DNA from: a virus
IMG/VR virus record: IMGVR_UViG_3300023202_000135
Span: 1 to 64,000 of that record
Length of the DNA stretch: 64,000 bases
Reading direction: 5' to 3' (one strand)
Shown here: in pieces, positions 48,325 through 56,918 of the stretch
Layout: every line of letters starts with the position of its first letter
How positions within the stretch are numbered: position 1 is the first letter of the stretch
Notes under the pieces: model-generated
What the model was told of the DNA's origin: nothing
The model's input: only the letters and a program-made list of their open reading frames with translations
The model's database searches: none
Translations under genes and position numbers: made by a program

Positions 48325-49922
48325 CAGACCGTGTGTCCGTTGTAAGGTCCGGTGTACTTGGCGGCGTAAACCGCGGAGAGGAGGAGGGCGTCAGGCACCA
48401 CGAGCGCCAGAGAGTCCTCCTTGGGCCGCGCGAGCAGCGCGAATCCTACATTCACTGCCGAGTCGATTTGCTCCTGCTTCGTGTAGGTCGGAGCAGAAAC
48501 GTCGTCCTCAACTGTGACCATCGCATCCCCGACGATGCCGGGTTGGAGCAGACCAACGACGAGATACGGGTGCGGAGCAAGTCCATGCCACTCGTACCGA
48601 ACGCTGGAACCGAGGTCAACTGTAGTAGTCTGACCTATCTTGTCCAGCGAGAGCACCTGTCTCACATCGGGCCCCATGACGGTCAGGAGCCGCGGTGCGC
48701 CCCCCGGCGTTCCGGCGAATCCGGGCTGGTACATCTGGTCCGCAACGACGGTGAAAATGTGGACGTTCTTGGGCGGCCCGGAGCCCGTGGGAGGCAAAAG
48801 AAGCTCGTAGGTCGACGTTATGTCACCGGCCTCGTTGCGTTGAAGGCCCTCGAAAGACAGTGGATCGGGGTCCGGGGCGAGGTACCGGAACGCAGTGGAG
48901 AAGATCCCCACGCCCAGGTTGTCCTCGGTCACCGGAGCATCAGCAATCGTGACGCTGTCGTCGTCGTCCCCAAGGACCAAATCCAAGCCGGCGGCGGGCT
49001 TGGGCTTGTGATACGCCAACTCGTTCCAGGCGACCTCCGCATCTCCGGTCTTGGGCCACTTGCCCGCGAACTCGGCCGGCTCCCAGGGAATGTGGTAGAG
49101 GTTCGGCGTCGTGTGGGCCTTGTCCTCGCTGAACCGCGACGCGGGTGACGTAGTGTCACTGACCCCGAATATGGGAGCCTCGATCGAAGTGACCGGGTGC
49201 GCCGACACGGTCGGGTTGCGCATGATCCACGTGCGCAGCTCGACGGTCATGATCGTCCGGATATACCGCTGGTCGGGGCCCTCCAAGTCGGACTGCTCCG
49301 CGAAGCTGAGCCACCTGAGCTGTTGCTTCCACTCCCCAAAAGGGTCGCGGTGGTCGACGGACAGGAGCATCTCCTGGTCCTGCATGCCGAGCGTGCCGAG
49401 CTGACCGAGCACCCACTCGCGGAAATAGTTGTCGGTGTATCGCTTGAGGCACCAGAAGGTGATGTCGTAAGTTGTGCGGTACGGCGCGGGCCAGGGGTGA
49501 ATCTCCCACTGTTCGGTCTCGACGTTGTAGTGGACCTTGCGCAAACGCTTCGGCACCCCACGCACGCCTTGATCCGGCACGGGCTCGCGCCGCTCGATGA
49601 TGGCGATCGGAAGCGGGAGCACTTCCAGGTCGAAGCGGCTCGCGACCGCCGACTTCATCTTGGCCGCGACCTCATCGACGGTCCCCGACGTGTCAGTCGG
49701 CTTGATCCAGTCCATCGCGACGAGCAGGTCCACGACAGCGGCGAAGCCTTGCTGCGGCCCGCCCAGGCCCAGGCCGACGAGGAGCGGCTGTTCCCCCGGA
49801 GGCGGCTGCAACGGGCTCTCGTTCGGCCACGTGCCGTAATCGACCAGCAACGATCGCAACCACCGCCACATGGCGACGTCGTGTGTCCTGATCGAATCCT
49901 CGTAGGTGTACGGCTGACTCAT
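48324..49922 (-). CDS. tail/neck structural protein
   Basis: 532 residues. The N-terminal half has YRTTYDITFWCLKRYTDNYFREWVL, a motif seen in tail-terminator-type or neck proteins of related phages. The remainder is beta-rich. It lies right next to the sheath. A perfect palindrome is inside at 49145-49159. Role not certain. Confidence 0.55.
   Translation of the reverse strand: MSQPYTYEDSIRTHDVAMWRWLRSLLVDYGTWPNESPLQPPPGEQPLLVGLGLGGPQQGFAAVVDLLVAMDWIKPTDTSGTVDEVAAKMKSAVASRFDLEVLPLPIAIIERREPVPDQGVRGVPKRLRKVHYNVETEQWEIHPWPAPYRTTYDITFWCLKRYTDNYFREWVLGQLGTLGMQDQEMLLSVDHRDPFGEWKQQLRWLSFAEQSDLEGPDQRYIRTIMTVELRTWIMRNPTVSAHPVTSIEAPIFGVSDTTSPASRFSEDKAHTTPNLYHIPWEPAEFAGKWPKTGDAEVAWNELAYHKPKPAAGLDLVLGDDDDSVTIADAPVTEDNLGVGIFSTAFRYLAPDPDPLSFEGLQRNEAGDITSTYELLLPPTGSGPPKNVHIFTVVADQMYQPGFAGTPGGAPRLLTVMGPDVRQVLSLDKIGQTTTVDLGSSVRYEWHGLAPHPYLVVGLLQPGIVGDAMVTVEDDVSAPTYTKQEQIDSAVNVGFALLARPKEDSLALVVPDALLLSAVYAAKYTGPYNGHTV
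49145..49159. promoter_or_regulatory. perfect GTGAC-N5-GTCAC palindrome, intragenic
   Basis: GTGACGTAGTGTCAC, read in its gene as Ser-Asp-Thr-Thr-Ser-Pro. Confidence 0.6.
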
Positions 49923-50365
49923 GCTGCGGACTGCTTACGCTTCTTCTTCTTGGAGTTGATGACCTTGTGCACGGCGTTGACGTCGTAGTCGACCGTCGCT
50001 AGGCACTCCATGAACTTCGTGACTTCGAGGTACGGTTCGACCAAGCCGTAGGGAACGGCGGTGTACTCCGCGCTGAGGTCTATGCTGCGGTCGTCGACGA
50101 ATATCCGGGCGGGGACGTGGCCGTCGAGGTTGTCGGCGTCGCTTATGTGCGCGAGCAAGTTCTTGCCGCCGAGCAGAACGATGAGGCAGTGCTGCGCGTT
50201 GTTGCGGTGCTTCATCGGGATGCGGCGCGGGTTGAAGCCTTCCAGCAACACGTGCTTGGTCGACACGACACCGAACCCGAGCTTCAACTCCACCTCGACT
50301 CGTCCGACCGTGTGGACGCGAACCGTTCGGGCATTGAACACGCGCGAGGGCAGCTTAGTGGGCAT
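49919..50365 (-). CDS. neck/tail-completion-region protein
   Basis: 148 residues from MPTKLPSRVF, sharing a base with the preceding stop (TGATG) and with GGAGGGG upstream. Beta-rich with a very lysine-rich end (INSKKKKRKQSAA). Near sheath and neck genes; function unknown. Confidence 0.55.
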   Translation of the reverse strand: MPTKLPSRVFNARTVRVHTVGRVEVELKLGFGVVSTKHVLLEGFNPRRIPMKHRNNAQHCLIVLLGGKNLLAHISDADNLDGHVPARIFVDDRSIDLSAEYTAVPYGLVEPYLEVTKFMECLATVDYDVNAVHKVINSKKKKRKQSAA

Positions 50366-50973
50366 CACGCACCCCTCCGCCGATGCTCGCAGTTGAACAC
50401 GCGGTAGAGAGGCACGTTGGTGTTCTTCCAGTACCCGACGTTGTTGGCAGCGACGACGATGTAAATCTCGCCTTGGTAGGTGAACTTGTCGCCCTCCAGA
50501 CCTTCGATGCCGGCCGCGTCGAGGAGCGCGCGCGGCGTAGTTATCACGACGTCGCGAAGTTTGTCGAACCCCCACCGCTGGAGGTCGCGCTGCTTGGCCT
50601 CTCGGAAGAACCGGAAGTGGATCCGGCACGGGTCAGCGAACTGCTCCTCCTCGCTGGCGTCGTGTGCGTCGTTCTGGTGTGGCTGTTGCCATCCGGTCGT
50701 CTTCATCGACTGCCCGACCGATTCGCCGTAGAGTAGGTCGTACCCCGTATTGCCGTCCGCGCCGGTGATGAGGTTCTGTCCGTCGATCGTTTGCTCAGTG
50801 TCGACCTCAGTGTCCTGAACCGGCGTGGTGCATTTGAGGAGCGGGTAGTAGTTGATGCACGGATAGAACCGACGCCACTTCTCCACGATCATGCGGATCT
50901 GGAACTGGAGGTCTTTGTCGAGCGCCTTGGGGAACGCGGTGTCCTGGACAATGGGCGGGGGATTGGTAGTCAT
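50365..50973 (-). CDS. neck-region protein
   Basis: 202 residues, MTTNPPPIVQDTAF onward, with FRFFREAKQRDLQRWGFDK, YQGEIYIVVAANNVGYW. Overlaps both neighbours by 1-4 bp. Size and place fit head-tail connector/neck proteins of contractile phages. Confidence 0.5.
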   Translation of the reverse strand: MTTNPPPIVQDTAFPKALDKDLQFQIRMIVEKWRRFYPCINYYPLLKCTTPVQDTEVDTEQTIDGQNLITGADGNTGYDLLYGESVGQSMKTTGWQQPHQNDAHDASEEEQFADPCRIHFRFFREAKQRDLQRWGFDKLRDVVITTPRALLDAAGIEGLEGDKFTYQGEIYIVVAANNVGYWKNTNVPLYRVFNCEHRRRGA

Positions 50974-51500
50974 TGCGCTGCGATCCTCCGCCGGATGTTG
51001 TGGACGATCTGGCGCACGATCTCGGGTCGGAGCGTCCGGGCGCGCTCGCGCATCTGATCGAGGTGGTTACGCCAGTGCGGGCGCGCGGGCACGTTGGCCT
51101 TGGCCGATCCGAACTCATGGACCCGGGCCAGCTCGTCGAGCAGGAGCGGGACGATCTCGCCCTTGAGGTTGCGGGCGCGCTTCGCGTGGTGGAACCCGAT
51201 GCGGAATATCGCACCGTCCTTCACGAGGCGCCGAAACACGCGGATCGAATCCTTGTAGGTGCCGGTCGCAATCATCACGCGCAGGTCGCGCTCGGCCATC
51301 TCCTTGCGCCGCTTCCACGCGGGCGTGAGGGGGGTGGAGTCGAAGCTCGGGAAGTCCTGCGCTTCGATGCGTCCGACGAACCCATCCTTCTCGGCCTCCG
51401 CAAACTGCGCGACCTCGGCCAACGCCGTAGTGGTCGCCTCTGCCTTGATGGCGGCGGCGATCGGACTGAATGACGGAACCTTCGAGCGCTTGTACGGCAT
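50970..51500 (-). CDS. tail-completion-like protein
   Basis: 176 residues, basic, starting MPYKRSKVPSFSP. The HEFGSAKANVPARPHWRN segment is like that found in HK97 gp10-type tail-completion proteins (a conserved GT/S-x-x-x-PARPF pattern). It sits in the neck cluster. Family placement moderate. Confidence 0.55.
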   Translation of the reverse strand: MPYKRSKVPSFSPIAAAIKAEATTTALAEVAQFAEAEKDGFVGRIEAQDFPSFDSTPLTPAWKRRKEMAERDLRVMIATGTYKDSIRVFRRLVKDGAIFRIGFHHAKRARNLKGEIVPLLLDELARVHEFGSAKANVPARPHWRNHLDQMRERARTLRPEIVRQIVHNIRRRIAAQ

Positions 51501-51502
51501 GG

Positions 51503-52273
51503 CTACTCAATGACGGGGACCAGTGGCCGGCGTCGACGCCGGATCTCTTCTTTGAGTTCGCGTTCCTCCTCCTTGCCTTCCTGGAGCATCTCGCGTCCGT
51601 CAACTTCCTGGACGCCCCCTTGGTCGTCCGCGATGCCGCCGAACTTCGCACGCGCGCGCCCGAGGCTCTGCTTCACGCGGGCCGTGACCATGTTGATGAT
51701 CCAGTCCACGTCGCTCTCGGGGATGAGCTGCATACCCGTCTTCGGGTGGCTGTCAGAGGTGAAATGGAACGCGTACTCGAACATCACGTCGTACGGAATG
51801 GTCGCGGCGATGTCGACGTAGAGGTAGTAGTCCGATCCCTCCCACTGCGCGCGCCAGTCAGGCTCGGAGCTGAGCACGCGCCGAACGTCCTCCCGAAAGT
51901 ATAGCTGCTGCGCGTACTCACCGAAGGTCAAGCCCTCAGCACCCACGACGGTAGTTGACAGGATGGTCGATGGATCGAACGGGTCGATGGCGGGCGGGTT
52001 GGTGGGCTTGTTGACGAAGTGGACGTGGGTCACGCCTTGGAACCCGGGCAGCGCCGAGGGGCCCGAGTTGAGCGGCCCGTACCGTTTCTGGCTCGCGGTC
52101 GCGGAGAGTTTCGCGACGCCGCGCCCGGGCCGGTTCCGGTTGTGCAGGCGCAGGGTATGCCGAAGAGCAACCTTGATGTCCTTATCGACTGCCTCGACCT
52201 CGACATTGGACGCGCCCAAAGTGGTGCGCACTTCCTCGTTGAGGTTCTCCAGGGTCAGTTCTTGGTTCGGCAT
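51503..52273 (-). CDS. neck / head-tail connector protein
   Basis: 256 residues. N-terminal helices VEAVDKDIKVALRHTLRLHNRN, a central VDIAATIPYDVMFEYAFHF part and a basic C-terminal helix (GKEEERELKEEIRRRRRPL). It resembles connector proteins placed just downstream of head genes. No exact family. Confidence 0.5.
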   Translation of the reverse strand: MPNQELTLENLNEEVRTTLGASNVEVEAVDKDIKVALRHTLRLHNRNRPGRGVAKLSATASQKRYGPLNSGPSALPGFQGVTHVHFVNKPTNPPAIDPFDPSTILSTTVVGAEGLTFGEYAQQLYFREDVRRVLSSEPDWRAQWEGSDYYLYVDIAATIPYDVMFEYAFHFTSDSHPKTGMQLIPESDVDWIINMVTARVKQSLGRARAKFGGIADDQGGVQEVDGREMLQEGKEEERELKEEIRRRRRPLVPVIE

Positions 52274-52287
52274 ACCCTGCTCCTACC

Positions 52288-53013
52288 TCAGCGGTTCTTC
52301 CGGCGCGTGGTGCGCTTCGCCGCCTTCTTCCGCGTAGTGGTCTTCTTCGCTGCGGTCTTCTTCGATGCGGTCTTCTTCTCGGCGGGCGTGCGCTTGGCGG
52401 GCAGTTTCACCCGGTCCTTGAGGGAGGTGGCGGTCTCTTCCTCCTCTTCGCCTTCTCCTTCTTCCTCCTCGCCCTCGTGGTCGGATGCGTCAGCGGGATC
52501 GCCCTCGTCCTCGGCGTCTCCAGCTTCGTCATCGTCGGTGCCAAGGGCAGCGTCGGCTTCGGACTCGTCTCCGTCGCCCGACCCGTCAGCGTTGAAAGGA
52601 TCGGTCGCAGTAGCAGCGCGGGTCTGGTTCGCCACAGGACGGCGCTTACCGCCGCCATCGCCAGCGCCGCCGACAGGATCGCCGCCGCCGGCCTCGGAAC
52701 CCCGGCTGCCACCAGCGCCGCTGTCCGTGCTCTCCTCCTGGGCAGGTGAGAGAGCAGCAGCTTGCGCCATTGGTTCCGGGGGAGCGCGAAACAAGGGCCC
52801 GCAGTCCTCGTTGTGGTAGCGCTCGTAGAACGCGCCCTCAACGACGTAGGTCGCGTCGCCGCGCTTGGGGGATTCGCTGTAGGGGCGGACGTCGATCCGT
52901 CGCCCCTCGGGGTTCTGGATCGTGACAGTGAGCCGGCCGCGGTTGATGAAGCGCGGTTGCGGTTGCGGCGCTTCTGCGGCTTCGGCCTCTGGTTGCGTGG
53001 TGGTCTCGGTCAT
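52288..53013 (-). CDS. acidic protein with histone-H1-like lysine tail
   Basis: 241 residues. Residues 20-75 look folded (LTVTIQNPEGRRIDVRPYSE); 80-130 are Gly/Ser rich; 140-195 are extremely acidic (EGEEEEGEGEEEEE); the last 45 are lysine/alanine/threonine repeats (KKTASKKTAAKKTTTRKKAAK) like histone H1 tails. A head-proximal DNA-binding or packaging role is plausible; the mixed acidic and basic layout is unusual. Confidence 0.6.
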   Translation of the reverse strand: MTETTTQPEAEAAEAPQPQPRFINRGRLTVTIQNPEGRRIDVRPYSESPKRGDATYVVEGAFYERYHNEDCGPLFRAPPEPMAQAAALSPAQEESTDSGAGGSRGSEAGGGDPVGGAGDGGGKRRPVANQTRAATATDPFNADGSGDGDESEADAALGTDDDEAGDAEDEGDPADASDHEGEEEEGEGEEEEETATSLKDRVKLPAKRTPAEKKTASKKTAAKKTTTRKKAAKRTTRRKNR

Positions 53014-53098
53014 GGCTTCTCCCTTGTGAATCGGCGCTGCCGATGGTTCAGGCCTTATGGTCGCGGGGAAGCGGCGACCTGCAAGCAGTAGTAGTGGG

Positions 53099-53113
53099 GT
53101 GACGCTTTGTCAC
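53099..53113. promoter_or_regulatory. perfect palindrome beside a CCACTAC element
   Basis: GTGACGCTTTGTCAC, immediately followed on the minus strand by CCCACTACTAC (53091-53098). Lies about 80 bases before the start of 52288-53013. Confidence 0.65.
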
Positions 53114-53123
53114 TCCATGAAGA

Positions 53124-53145
53124 AGCCCGGCGACGGGGCCGGGCT
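53124..53145 (-). terminator. probable terminator hairpin
   Basis: Perfect 8-bp arms AGCCCGGC / GCCGGGCT, 6-base loop, followed on the minus strand by TTCTTC. It ends the transcript of 53175-55486 and precedes the palindrome/CCACTAC region that starts the neck cluster. Confidence 0.65.
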
Positions 53146-53174
53146 CTAAGTCAAGTCTCGATTTGAGGGGCGGC

Positions 53175-53648
53175 CTATGCGGGGGGCCACGCGCTCCGCG
53201 CACCGGGCCACGCGATCATCACGTCGAAGGCATTGCCGAGCGGGGCATCGGGGTGCTTCTGTTCGCTCCATAGCTCCTGGTACGCGTCTTCGGTCGGGAC
53301 GCCGTGCGGGAAGTAATCCGTGGCGTAATCGAGCAACGTCGCCGGGCGTCCGAGCCGCGCCGTCATCACGTGGAGAGTGTAGCACCACATGACAACCTTG
53401 GCCGGGTTGTTGCACAAGCTGGCGCAGAACGTCAGCAGGCTGCGGTCGTAGGCGACGTTGGTGGCCTCGAACCGTTTGACGGCGATGCCTATAGCGAACT
53501 CACCTCGCACCTCGCGCCACAAGTCGTCAGACATGGTCGGGTGCACGAGCGGATTGAGGCCGACGAACAGCTCGGCCTCCTCCGCGGTCATTTCACGCAC
53601 CGGGCAGCCGATCAGACCGGCGCCCAGGGGTAGTTCTTCGTCGCTCAT
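53175..53648 (-). CDS. hypothetical accessory protein
   Basis: 157 residues from MSDEELPLGAG; stop-start overlap of 4 bp with the next gene. Helical with EMTAEEAELFVGLNPL. No family recognised. Last gene before the terminator at 53124-53145. Confidence 0.6.
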   Translation of the reverse strand: MSDEELPLGAGLIGCPVREMTAEEAELFVGLNPLVHPTMSDDLWREVRGEFAIGIAVKRFEATNVAYDRSLLTFCASLCNNPAKVVMWCYTLHVMTARLGRPATLLDYATDYFPHGVPTEDAYQELWSEQKHPDAPLGNAFDVMIAWPGARSAWPPA

Positions 53649-54133
53649 GTGTCGAGCTTCCTCTGCTTCGATCCGGTCACTTTGGCGTCGTCCGCGTCGA
53701 CCTTGAGGCCTTCGCGCCAGCCGACCGGGATGGTTGCTTCTGCGTCCTTGAGTACCCACAGGTGGAACTGGTTCGCGGTATCGACAACCCGGCTCTCCGC
53801 GGGGTACAGCTCGAACGCCTCGTGCTCGGGACCTACGATCTCGTTCTTGATGCGCTGGAGGTCGCGCCAGTCATGGATCGGTTCCTTGTCGAGGCGCTTG
53901 ACCGACAGGTGGACGAAGTCGCCGCGGTCTCGGTCGACGTTCACTTGGTATCGGCTGTTCTTGTAAACCTCGGACCGGTTCAGCGCAATAGCTTCGGACT
54001 GCCACTCCTCGTCAAGGGCCTCGGGACGCAAGTGCCCCATGCGGCGCTTCAACTCCGCACCGGTGGTGCGTACGTACGCGCGCTCGAACGGAGTCCAAGG
54101 CGGCGGGCGCGCAGCCCCCTTGCGCTTGCTCAT
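53645..54133 (-). CDS. DUF7694-like phage protein
   Basis: 162 residues from MSKRKGAARPP. VHLSVKRLDKEPIHDWRDLQ, RIKNEIVGPEHEAFELYPAE, SRVVDTANQFHLWVL is the signature of a small family widespread in phages and currently without function. The start is the one preceding the family's core; an upstream in-frame ATG overlaps the neighbour. Confidence 0.7.
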   Translation of the reverse strand: MSKRKGAARPPPWTPFERAYVRTTGAELKRRMGHLRPEALDEEWQSEAIALNRSEVYKNSRYQVNVDRDRGDFVHLSVKRLDKEPIHDWRDLQRIKNEIVGPEHEAFELYPAESRVVDTANQFHLWVLKDAEATIPVGWREGLKVDADDAKVTGSKQRKLDT

Positions 54134-54450
54134 CGAACCGCGCGCCTGTGGTCTTCGAGGACGCGCAAGCACTCCGGGCACGAGGCCTTCATGACGCACG
54201 TCGGGCTGTCGGTCCGGACCAACGCGGACGGAAGGCCACACAGGGTCATCGCGCCCTGCTCCTCGCGGTCGGTGATGCACACGTCGCCGCAAAGCTGCTC
54301 GACGACGTCGCGCCGTCGCGCGTTGAACTCCGCTGCGATGTCGTCGCGCTCCTCCGCGGGGTAGCTGCCGGCGAAGGCATGGACGTCGGTGGCGTTGATG
54401 AGGCGGTCGACCAGCTCGATGGCCTCGCGATTGGATCGGCGTCGGGACAT
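54130..54450 (-). CDS. small cysteine-containing hypothetical protein
   Basis: 106 residues from MSRRRSNREA; GGAGG upstream. C-terminal cysteines (LCGDVCITD, TLCGLPSA, ASCPECLRVL) could bind zinc. Overlaps its neighbour by 4 bp. Unknown. Confidence 0.55.
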   Translation of the reverse strand: MSRRRSNREAIELVDRLINATDVHAFAGSYPAEERDDIAAEFNARRRDVVEQLCGDVCITDREEQGAMTLCGLPSALVRTDSPTCVMKASCPECLRVLEDHRRAVR

Positions 54451-54451
54451 G

Positions 54452-55486
54452 TCAAACCTCCACGAACAGGCGCGGGTGAAACTCCCACAGACGGTGGTCC
54501 CGGTCGAGGGCGTTGATGACCGCGATCTCCCAAGCGCCCGGAAGCGCCTCCGGCCCTTGGTGCGCACCGAGGAGGCCGCCGACGATTGCGGCGTTGGTGT
54601 CCGAGTCCCCGCCGCGATTCGTGATGTCGATGATCGCGTCGCGGTAGGGGGTGCCGTGGTACAGATGCCAGAAGGCGAGGCGGAAGGCCACGCGGACGAA
54701 GCCTTGCGCGCCGTACATGTCGAGCGCGATGCCGTGATCCTCGCCCATCACGAGGGCATCATCCTGCTCCGCCATGAGGAGGTCCTCGCTCAGCGCGCCG
54801 GCCGCCTCGTTGACTTCATCATCCGAGTACCGACCGGTGACGCGCAGCCGGGTCGCGGCCATCGTGATCGCGGCCTCGGCCGCCGCGGTGACCTTGGTGA
54901 CGGGCTCCTCGCGCAGCGCGTGGGCGATGGCGGTGGCGTAGGCCGCGCAAGCGCTCACGCACTTGGGGTCCGCGTGCGTGAGCGCTGCATCGGTGATGGC
55001 AAGCTGGATCCGCTCGTGATCGCGCTCCTCGTCCTGCCATCGCCATGCGCCGATGGGGGCGCACCTCATGAGCGAGCCATTGCCCGCCGCGCGCCGGCCA
55101 CCCTGATCCCAGGAGATGTACCCTTGGTCGACGTTGGCGCTCGCCAGGGCGGCACTGGTCTGCCCGCCGATGTCGAAGGTGACATTGCACCAAGCGCGGT
55201 ACAGCTCGTGGAGGACCTCGGGGTCGATGCCGTCTTCCAGGCACAGGTGGACGTGCAGGACGGTCGCCATCATGGTGTCGTCCGTGACCTGCCCCTTGGC
55301 CACGTTGAACGGGCCGCCGCCGACCAGCTCGGTCTGCGGGCCGTCCAAGAGCGTGTCCTTGGTCAGTGGGGGGAGGTCGCGGGGTCGGGCGAACTCGTTG
55401 GTGGTTCCGAAGGCGTCGCCGCAGGCGAGGCCCAAGAGGGCGCCGTTACGGCGCTTTTTGATGGGGATAGCAGGGGTCTGCGTCAT
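54452..55486 (-). CDS. ADP-ribosylglycohydrolase family protein
   Basis: 344 residues. Full set of family motifs: GALLGLACGDAFG (15-27), QVTDDTM (about 66-72) for the first metal site, GNGSLMRCAP, ALTHADP, and NRGGDSDTNAAIVG (about 290-303) for the second. These enzymes remove ADP-ribose from proteins or small molecules (DraG/ARH type). In a phage it could reverse host ADP-ribosylation used in defence, or act on its own ADP-ribosylated targets; the partner is not evident. A strong promoter is directly upstream. Confidence 0.85.
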   Translation of the reverse strand: MTQTPAIPIKKRRNGALLGLACGDAFGTTNEFARPRDLPPLTKDTLLDGPQTELVGGGPFNVAKGQVTDDTMMATVLHVHLCLEDGIDPEVLHELYRAWCNVTFDIGGQTSAALASANVDQGYISWDQGGRRAAGNGSLMRCAPIGAWRWQDEERDHERIQLAITDAALTHADPKCVSACAAYATAIAHALREEPVTKVTAAAEAAITMAATRLRVTGRYSDDEVNEAAGALSEDLLMAEQDDALVMGEDHGIALDMYGAQGFVRVAFRLAFWHLYHGTPYRDAIIDITNRGGDSDTNAAIVGGLLGAHQGPEALPGAWEIAVINALDRDHRLWEFHPRLFVEV

Positions 55487-55532
55487 GTTGGTCTCCGTGT
55501 CTTGAGCCGGCGGCTCTCCGTTTCTGACACTT

Positions 55533-55562
55533 TCAATATGCCGCGTGACGCGGGGGTGTCAA
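55533..55562 (-). promoter_or_regulatory. sigma70-like promoter for the ADP-ribosylglycohydrolase operon
   Basis: Minus strand: perfect TTGACA, then 17 bases to CATATT (or 18 to TATTGA). Part of a divergent promoter pair. Confidence 0.6.
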
Positions 55563-55563
55563 C

Positions 55564-55591
55564 TTGATTTCCCGGTGGCGGGGCATATTGC
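55564..55591 (+). promoter_or_regulatory. divergent promoter for the plus-strand pair
   Basis: TTGATT, 16 bases, TATTGC on the plus strand, about 55 bases before the start of 55646-56275. It sits back to back with the leftward promoter. Confidence 0.5.
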
Positions 55592-55645
55592 GGGCATCAC
55601 CTCCAGCAACAGAGGCGCCACGCGCCGAGACCCAAGGAGCCAGAC

Positions 55646-56275
55646 ATGGCCAAGTTCCTCACCCGAGAAGAGGCGATCGAGCGGGCACAGCGCGCCGTTG
55701 CCGAGATCAAAGCCGCGCTCAAGAAGCGCGACGACGCGGCCCGGCCGCGCGTGACCTGGGCCCCGGAGAAGCGCGCCGCGAGTGAAAGCGTCGGAGGGGC
55801 TTGGTTCCGCTGGACGACTGCAAGGGGCGAGCGCGCCGAATGGGTCCTGGTGTTCAAGGGGCGCGAGACGCCGGTCTCCTGCGACCGCGATGCGTGGTAC
55901 TGCACCAACGTGCAGGCGAGCCTGCACTCGTCCCTGCCGTTCCTGCGCGCGACCGCGAACGTAACGTGGACCGTAACGCGAAAGAACTTCGCCACCGACT
56001 TCGCGGCCAAGATGGTCGAGGCCTGGGACGCGGAGCTGGAGCAGGCGCGCGAGCAGGAAGACCGATCCGAGAAGGCGCTCGATCGCTGGCGTGAGAAGGT
56101 GCTGGGCCTCAAAGGTGACGACGTCTACGGCTGCGACCCGCAAGGTATCGACCTTGAGCGCGACAGCACCTTCGGTTCCATCACGCTGACCGTCCGATAC
56201 CATTCCCGTCCCGTTCTGGAAAAGGCCATCGCTGCATTGCGCAGCGTACTCCCTCCCAAGCACGAAGATGATTAA
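55646..56275 (+). CDS. hypothetical protein, plus-strand accessory gene
   Basis: 209 residues with AAGGAG upstream. N-terminal helix (REEAIERAQRAVAEIKAAL), a beta-rich core with FRWTTARGERAEWVLVFKG, a coiled coil (KMVEAWDAELEQAREQEDRS) and a final beta-part. One of only three plus-strand genes, transcribed by the divergent promoter. Not recognised. Confidence 0.6.
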   Translation: MAKFLTREEAIERAQRAVAEIKAALKKRDDAARPRVTWAPEKRAASESVGGAWFRWTTARGERAEWVLVFKGRETPVSCDRDAWYCTNVQASLHSSLPFLRATANVTWTVTRKNFATDFAAKMVEAWDAELEQAREQEDRSEKALDRWREKVLGLKGDDVYGCDPQGIDLERDSTFGSITLTVRYHSRPVLEKAIAALRSVLPPKHEDD

Positions 56276-56291
56276 CAAGGAGATACTCACC

Positions 56292-56780
56292 ATGCACCCA
56301 CTCCTACAGATGATCGGCGGTTCCCCGCCAAAGTCGCCACTCGACGTGCTGCCCGTCCCGACGAACCGCATCGAAGACCTGTACACCGACATGCAGGCGA
56401 TGGAAGAGGACGGCAGCCACCGGGCTCAGTGGGACTTCTGGCGAAGCGTCCACCGCCATTTCCCTGCCCTGCACGGCAAGGAGTTCCGCCTCAACGTCGA
56501 CCACATCACGCGGCCTGTGTGGGAAGTCACAGGGGACAAGAAGCCTCCGGTCGTCGGCCGCAAGAACCGGCACGTGATCGAAGTCGAGGCCGAACACATC
56601 TACCCGATCCTGGAGATGCTCGACCGCGTCGACTCGGTGCTGGGGCGGTATCGTCTGTGGGCCTTCGTGGAGAAGGAATACCCGGCCACACGCGACCGTC
56701 TCCCCTGGCACATCCATCACGACATGGGTCGAGGCATGTGGCTCGTCGGCCGGCACGCGGACGAGGAAGAGGACGACTGA
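56292..56780 (+). CDS. hypothetical protein, plus-strand accessory gene
   Basis: 162 residues from MHPLLQMIGG; AAGGAG lies 9 bases upstream. An earlier in-frame ATG at 56268 lacks a good ribosome site. Contains DFWRSVHRHFPALHGKEF and LPWHIHHDMGRGMWLVGRH, ending in an acidic run. Downstream is a strong terminator. Unknown. Confidence 0.6.
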   Translation: MHPLLQMIGGSPPKSPLDVLPVPTNRIEDLYTDMQAMEEDGSHRAQWDFWRSVHRHFPALHGKEFRLNVDHITRPVWEVTGDKKPPVVGRKNRHVIEVEAEHIYPILEMLDRVDSVLGRYRLWAFVEKEYPATRDRLPWHIHHDMGRGMWLVGRHADEEEDD

Positions 56781-56815
56781 TTCCGTAGGTCGGATTCAAC
56801 GGAGCGCCAAAAGAC

Positions 56816-56846
56816 AGAGCCCCGGGGAACGCCCCCGGGGCTCTTT
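56816..56846. terminator. bidirectional terminator between converging genes
   Basis: Perfect 12-bp arms AGAGCCCCGGGG / CCCCGGGGCTCT with a 5-base loop. Plus side is followed by TTT, minus side by TGTCTTTT, so it can stop transcripts from both directions. Confidence 0.8.
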
Positions 56847-56903
56847 GCGCATGAATCGGCTGAAAGGTGCGCGGTCGCTGAACGGCACAACCGTAGTGGC
56901 CCT

Positions 56904-56918
56904 GTGACGAAGTGTCAA
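56904..56918. promoter_or_regulatory. near-perfect palindrome with adjoining CCACTAC element
   Basis: GTGACGAAGTGTCAA, one base from consensus. On the minus strand it reads TTGACACTTCGTCAC and is followed after 4 bases by CCACTACGG. The TTGACA-N17-TACGGT layout looks like a promoter, but a leftward transcript from it would meet the terminator at 56816-56846 at once. Confidence 0.5.
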
